Source of the DNA: Acidipila sp.
GTDB taxonomy: Bacteria; Acidobacteriota; Terriglobia; Acidiferrales; UBA7541
DNA: 64,000 nucleotides
Reading direction: 5' to 3'
Assembly: GCA_010365215.1 (NCBI GenBank)
Contig: JAAFGT010000002.1
Span: 85,107-149,106 of the forward strand
Shown: positions 62,189 through 64,000 of the stretch, piece by piece
Layout of the letters: every line of letters starts with the position of its first letter
How positions within the stretch are numbered: the first letter of the stretch is position 1
The notes under the pieces: generated by a model
The model's database searches: none
What the model saw: the letters and a program-made list of their open reading frames with translations, nothing else
What the model was told of the DNA's origin: nothing
Program-made: the position numbers and the translations under genes

Positions 62189-63370
62189 ATGACCCCTCTG
62201 GGCGTAGGGATTATCGGCGCAGGAAAGATTGGCGCAAAGCGCGCGCAAGCCATTGCCGGCTCGGCCGGCGCGCGCCTGGTGGCGATCACCGATAGCGATG
62301 CGGTACGCGCCGCAGCCATGGCGCACGAATTCGGGGTAATCGCTACCGCGGGAGTGGACGAACTGATCGCGCGGCGCGACGTGGACGCGGTCGTGGTAGC
62401 TACGCCGCACCGCTGGCTGGCTCCTGTAGCGCTGGCCGCGCTGCACGCGAAGAAACATGCGCTGGTCGAAAAACCTCTGGCCATCCATGCCGCTGCTGCC
62501 GAAGAGCTGGTGAAAGCGGCACGCAGCGCGGGACGCGTCCTGAAAACCGGCTTCAACCATCGCTGCCATCTGGCCGTAGCGGAAGCTCGAGCGCTGGCGA
62601 ATGCGGGACGCATCGGGCGGTTGATGCATATCCGCTGCCGTTACGGGCACGGCGGACGGAAAGGCTACGCCGACGAATGGCGCGCCAATCCCGTGGAAAG
62701 CGGAGGCGGCGAACTGCTCGATCAGGGCATTCACGCGCTCGATCTTTTCCGGTGGTTCCTCGGCGAATTCACGGAAGTTTACGCCGCCCTCACGCGGGCT
62801 TTCTGGGCCATGCCCGTCGAAGACAACGCCTTTTGCACGCTGCGCACCGCCGCGGGACAAGTGGCTCAGCTGCATGCCAGCTGGACGCAGTGGAAAAACA
62901 TTTTCAGTTTCGAGGTATTCGGTGACCGCGGGTATCTGCTGGTGGAAGGCCTGGGCGGAAACTACGGTCAGGAGAGGCTGGTGGTGGGACATCGCCCGGC
63001 AGAGTTCGGAGCGCCGGAGGAAGAGATCAAGCTGTTCGGCGGAGCCGATGCTTCCTGGTCCGCGGAATGGGCGGAATTCGAGAGCGCGATACGCGAACAA
63101 CGCGAGCCGCAAGGCAGCGGGCAGGACGGCTGGCAAGCGCTGCGCCTGGTGGAAGCGGCCTATACCTCGGAGCGTGAAGGCCGGGTAGTGAAGCTAGGTT
63201 CTGCAACCGCGGAGCCAGAAACATTTCAGGGAGAAGAGCATGAGCAACCTTACGAACAACCTCACCAACGACAGCACGAGCAGCGCGCCGAACAGCTCAT
63301 TGCCGAACGGCGCGTTCGTCGAGAAGTTTCTGGACGGAGTGCAGGAGATCGTCGCGCGGCTCGACCGTAA
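62189..63370 (+). CDS. Gfo/Idh/MocA family oxidoreductase
   Basis: 393 residues. The N-terminal Rossmann part has VGIIGAGKIGAKRAQAIAG, VVVATPHRWLAPVAL and the EKP motif in LVEKPLAIHA; the C-terminal part has GGGELLDQGIHALDLFRWFL. These enzymes use NAD(P) on sugars, often nucleotide-linked. The last 44 residues (from about FQGEEHEQPYEQPHQRQ) are Glu/Gln/Arg-rich and run 131 bp into gmhA in another frame; the natural stop may have been lost. Together with the SDR and the dehydrogenase homologue it forms a sugar-modifying set. Confidence 0.9.
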   Translation: MTPLGVGIIGAGKIGAKRAQAIAGSAGARLVAITDSDAVRAAAMAHEFGVIATAGVDELIARRDVDAVVVATPHRWLAPVALAALHAKKHALVEKPLAIHAAAAEELVKAARSAGRVLKTGFNHRCHLAVAEARALANAGRIGRLMHIRCRYGHGGRKGYADEWRANPVESGGGELLDQGIHALDLFRWFLGEFTEVYAALTRAFWAMPVEDNAFCTLRTAAGQVAQLHASWTQWKNIFSFEVFGDRGYLLVEGLGGNYGQERLVVGHRPAEFGAPEEEIKLFGGADASWSAEWAEFESAIREQREPQGSGQDGWQALRLVEAAYTSEREGRVVKLGSATAEPETFQGEEHEQPYEQPHQRQHEQRAEQLIAERRVRREVSGRSAGDRRAARP

Positions 63371-63932
63371 TTCGCTCGACCGCGCCATCGAGTCGCTGTT
63401 CGCCGCCTGGCAGCGTGGCGGCACGATTTTCCTCTGCGGCAATGGCGGCTCGGCAAGCACGGCGCAGCACATGGCTTGCGACCTTTTCAAATGCACGATC
63501 ACTCCCGGGCAGCCGCGGCTGCGCGCGGTAAGCCTGGTGGACAACGTGCCGCTGATGAGCGCGCTGACCAACGACGAAGGGTGGGACAAAGTGTACGAAG
63601 AGCAGCTCAAGACGCTGTTCCATCCCGGCGATGTGGTGCTGGCCATCTCCGTGCATGGCGGGAACGGCAAAGACCAAGCCGGTTTGTGGTCGCAGAACCT
63701 GCTGCGCGCGCTGCGCTACGCGCAGGACAACAGCGGCACGGCCATCGGCTTCAGCGGGTTCGATGGCGGAGCCATGCTGGATATTTGCGACGTCTGCGTG
63801 GTGGTGCCCTACAACACCACGCCGCACGTGGAAGCGTTTCACGTGGTGCTGCACCACCTGGTGACCTTCTGCCTGGCGGAAAAAATTCGCGCTCACAAAC
63901 GGGTGGCACATGCGGCCAGCAGTATTTCTTGA
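63240..63932 (+). CDS. gmhA: Sedoheptulose-7-phosphate isomerase (GmhA-like, SIS domain)
   Basis: Converts sedoheptulose 7-phosphate into D-glycero-D-manno-heptose 7-phosphate. 230 residues with the SIS-domain hallmarks FLCGNGGSASTAQHMACDLFKC, SALTNDEGWDKVYEEQL, VVLAISVHGGNGKDQAGLW and PHVEAFHVVLHHLVTF. GGGAGAAGAG precedes the ATG. The first 25 residues (SNLTNNLTNDSTSSAPN) are a polar extension beyond the usual start and coincide with the overlap with the previous gene. Confidence 0.93.
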   Translation: MSNLTNNLTNDSTSSAPNSSLPNGAFVEKFLDGVQEIVARLDRNSLDRAIESLFAAWQRGGTIFLCGNGGSASTAQHMACDLFKCTITPGQPRLRAVSLVDNVPLMSALTNDEGWDKVYEEQLKTLFHPGDVVLAISVHGGNGKDQAGLWSQNLLRALRYAQDNSGTAIGFSGFDGGAMLDICDVCVVVPYNTTPHVEAFHVVLHHLVTFCLAEKIRAHKRVAHAASSIS

Positions 63933-64000
63933 TCGCGACGGCGTGCTCAATCGCACGGTCACGCGCGCCGACGGCACTCCCGGCTCGCCGCGCCACGCAG
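63910..64000 (+). CDS. gmhB: HAD-family heptose bisphosphate phosphatase, partial (GmhB-like)
   Basis: Only the first 30 residues fit before the right edge. The ATG at 63910 lies inside the end of gmhA (23-bp overlap). The start MRPAVFLDRDGVLNR contains the HAD motif I DxD with the wording of D-glycero-D-manno-heptose 1,7-bisphosphate 7-phosphatase. Its place directly after gmhA supports the call; the rest of the gene must be seen to be certain. Confidence 0.75.
   Translation, partial: MRPAVFLDRDGVLNRTVTRADGTPGSPRHA

Noticed and set aside
61268..63136. 622-codon open frame on the minus strand across the SDR and Gfo/Idh genes
   Set aside because: It lies antisense to two clear enzymes with intact motifs; its translation has no recognisable domain and its openness follows from high third-position GC.
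1..64000. tRNA or rRNA genes
   Set aside because: I looked through the gaps between genes for cloverleaf-like sequence with the GTTCGANTC-type arm and for rRNA stretches and found none; a covariance search would be the proper test.

Overview
The window is a GC-rich bacterial chromosome segment, gene-dense on both strands, with no rRNA, tRNA, phage or transposase gene that I can see. Several traits together suggest an Acidobacteriota-like soil bacterium: an MglA-type GTPase, many multi-PAS histidine kinases, PilZ/HEAT-type proteins, a cNMP-domain/thioredoxin-reductase-like fusion, an Ig/SBBP-repeat lipoprotein, an L,D-transpeptidase and a heptose-linked exopolysaccharide cluster. This assignment is an inference from gene style, not from a marker gene.

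Layout. 1-3 kb: a partial TPR gene, MglA, a STAS protein and a membrane diguanylate cyclase. 2.9-13.2 kb (minus strand): a run of genes with an RsbW-like kinase, a STAS protein, the MlaE permease, the MlaF ATPase, two sensor kinases with a response regulator between them, MlaD, an ABC auxiliary lipoprotein and an EVE protein. This looks like an Mla-type lipid transport system with signalling genes set inside it. 13.4-23 kb: citrate synthase, a 960-residue HEAT/PilZ-like protein carrying what looks like a compensated frameshift, a secreted amidohydrolase, and an MFS-PlsC-acyl-AMP ligase fusion. 23.2-27.2 kb: an IclR regulator divergent from malate synthase and isocitrate lyase, the complete glyoxylate bypass, with a promoter and palindromic operator candidates between them and a terminator after aceA.

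27.3-29.8 kb is the accessory-looking part: visibly lower GC, hypothetical genes, and three almost identical 66-bp hairpin-forming repeats plus diverged relatives. Two repeat copies bracket an unknown two-gene unit (proline-rich small protein and TPR protein). One copy supplies the C-terminal tail of the TPR protein.

29.9-50.5 kb: an ECF sigma factor with a small membrane protein, a PilZ-like protein, a DUF420 protein, the cNMP/reductase fusion, a secreted metallophosphoesterase, a 1222-residue repeat lipoprotein, an L,D-transpeptidase, an operon that joins a peptide-type solute-binding protein to a histidine kinase and a sigma-54 activator, and a minus-strand operon with a PHP phosphatase, WecB, a DUF547 protein and a TPR-like protein.

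51-64 kb (plus strand) is an exopolysaccharide operon that continues past the right edge: FecR-like protein, Wza-type export protein, tyrosine autokinase, transaldolase-like aldolase, priming glycosyltransferase, sugar epimerase, heptose kinase-like GHMP kinase, a nucleotide-sugar dehydrogenase homologue lacking the catalytic cysteine, an SDR, a Gfo/Idh oxidoreductase, GmhA and the start of GmhB. The heptose genes point to an activated D-glycero-D-manno-heptose precursor feeding this polymer. A long leader with several stem-loops precedes the operon.
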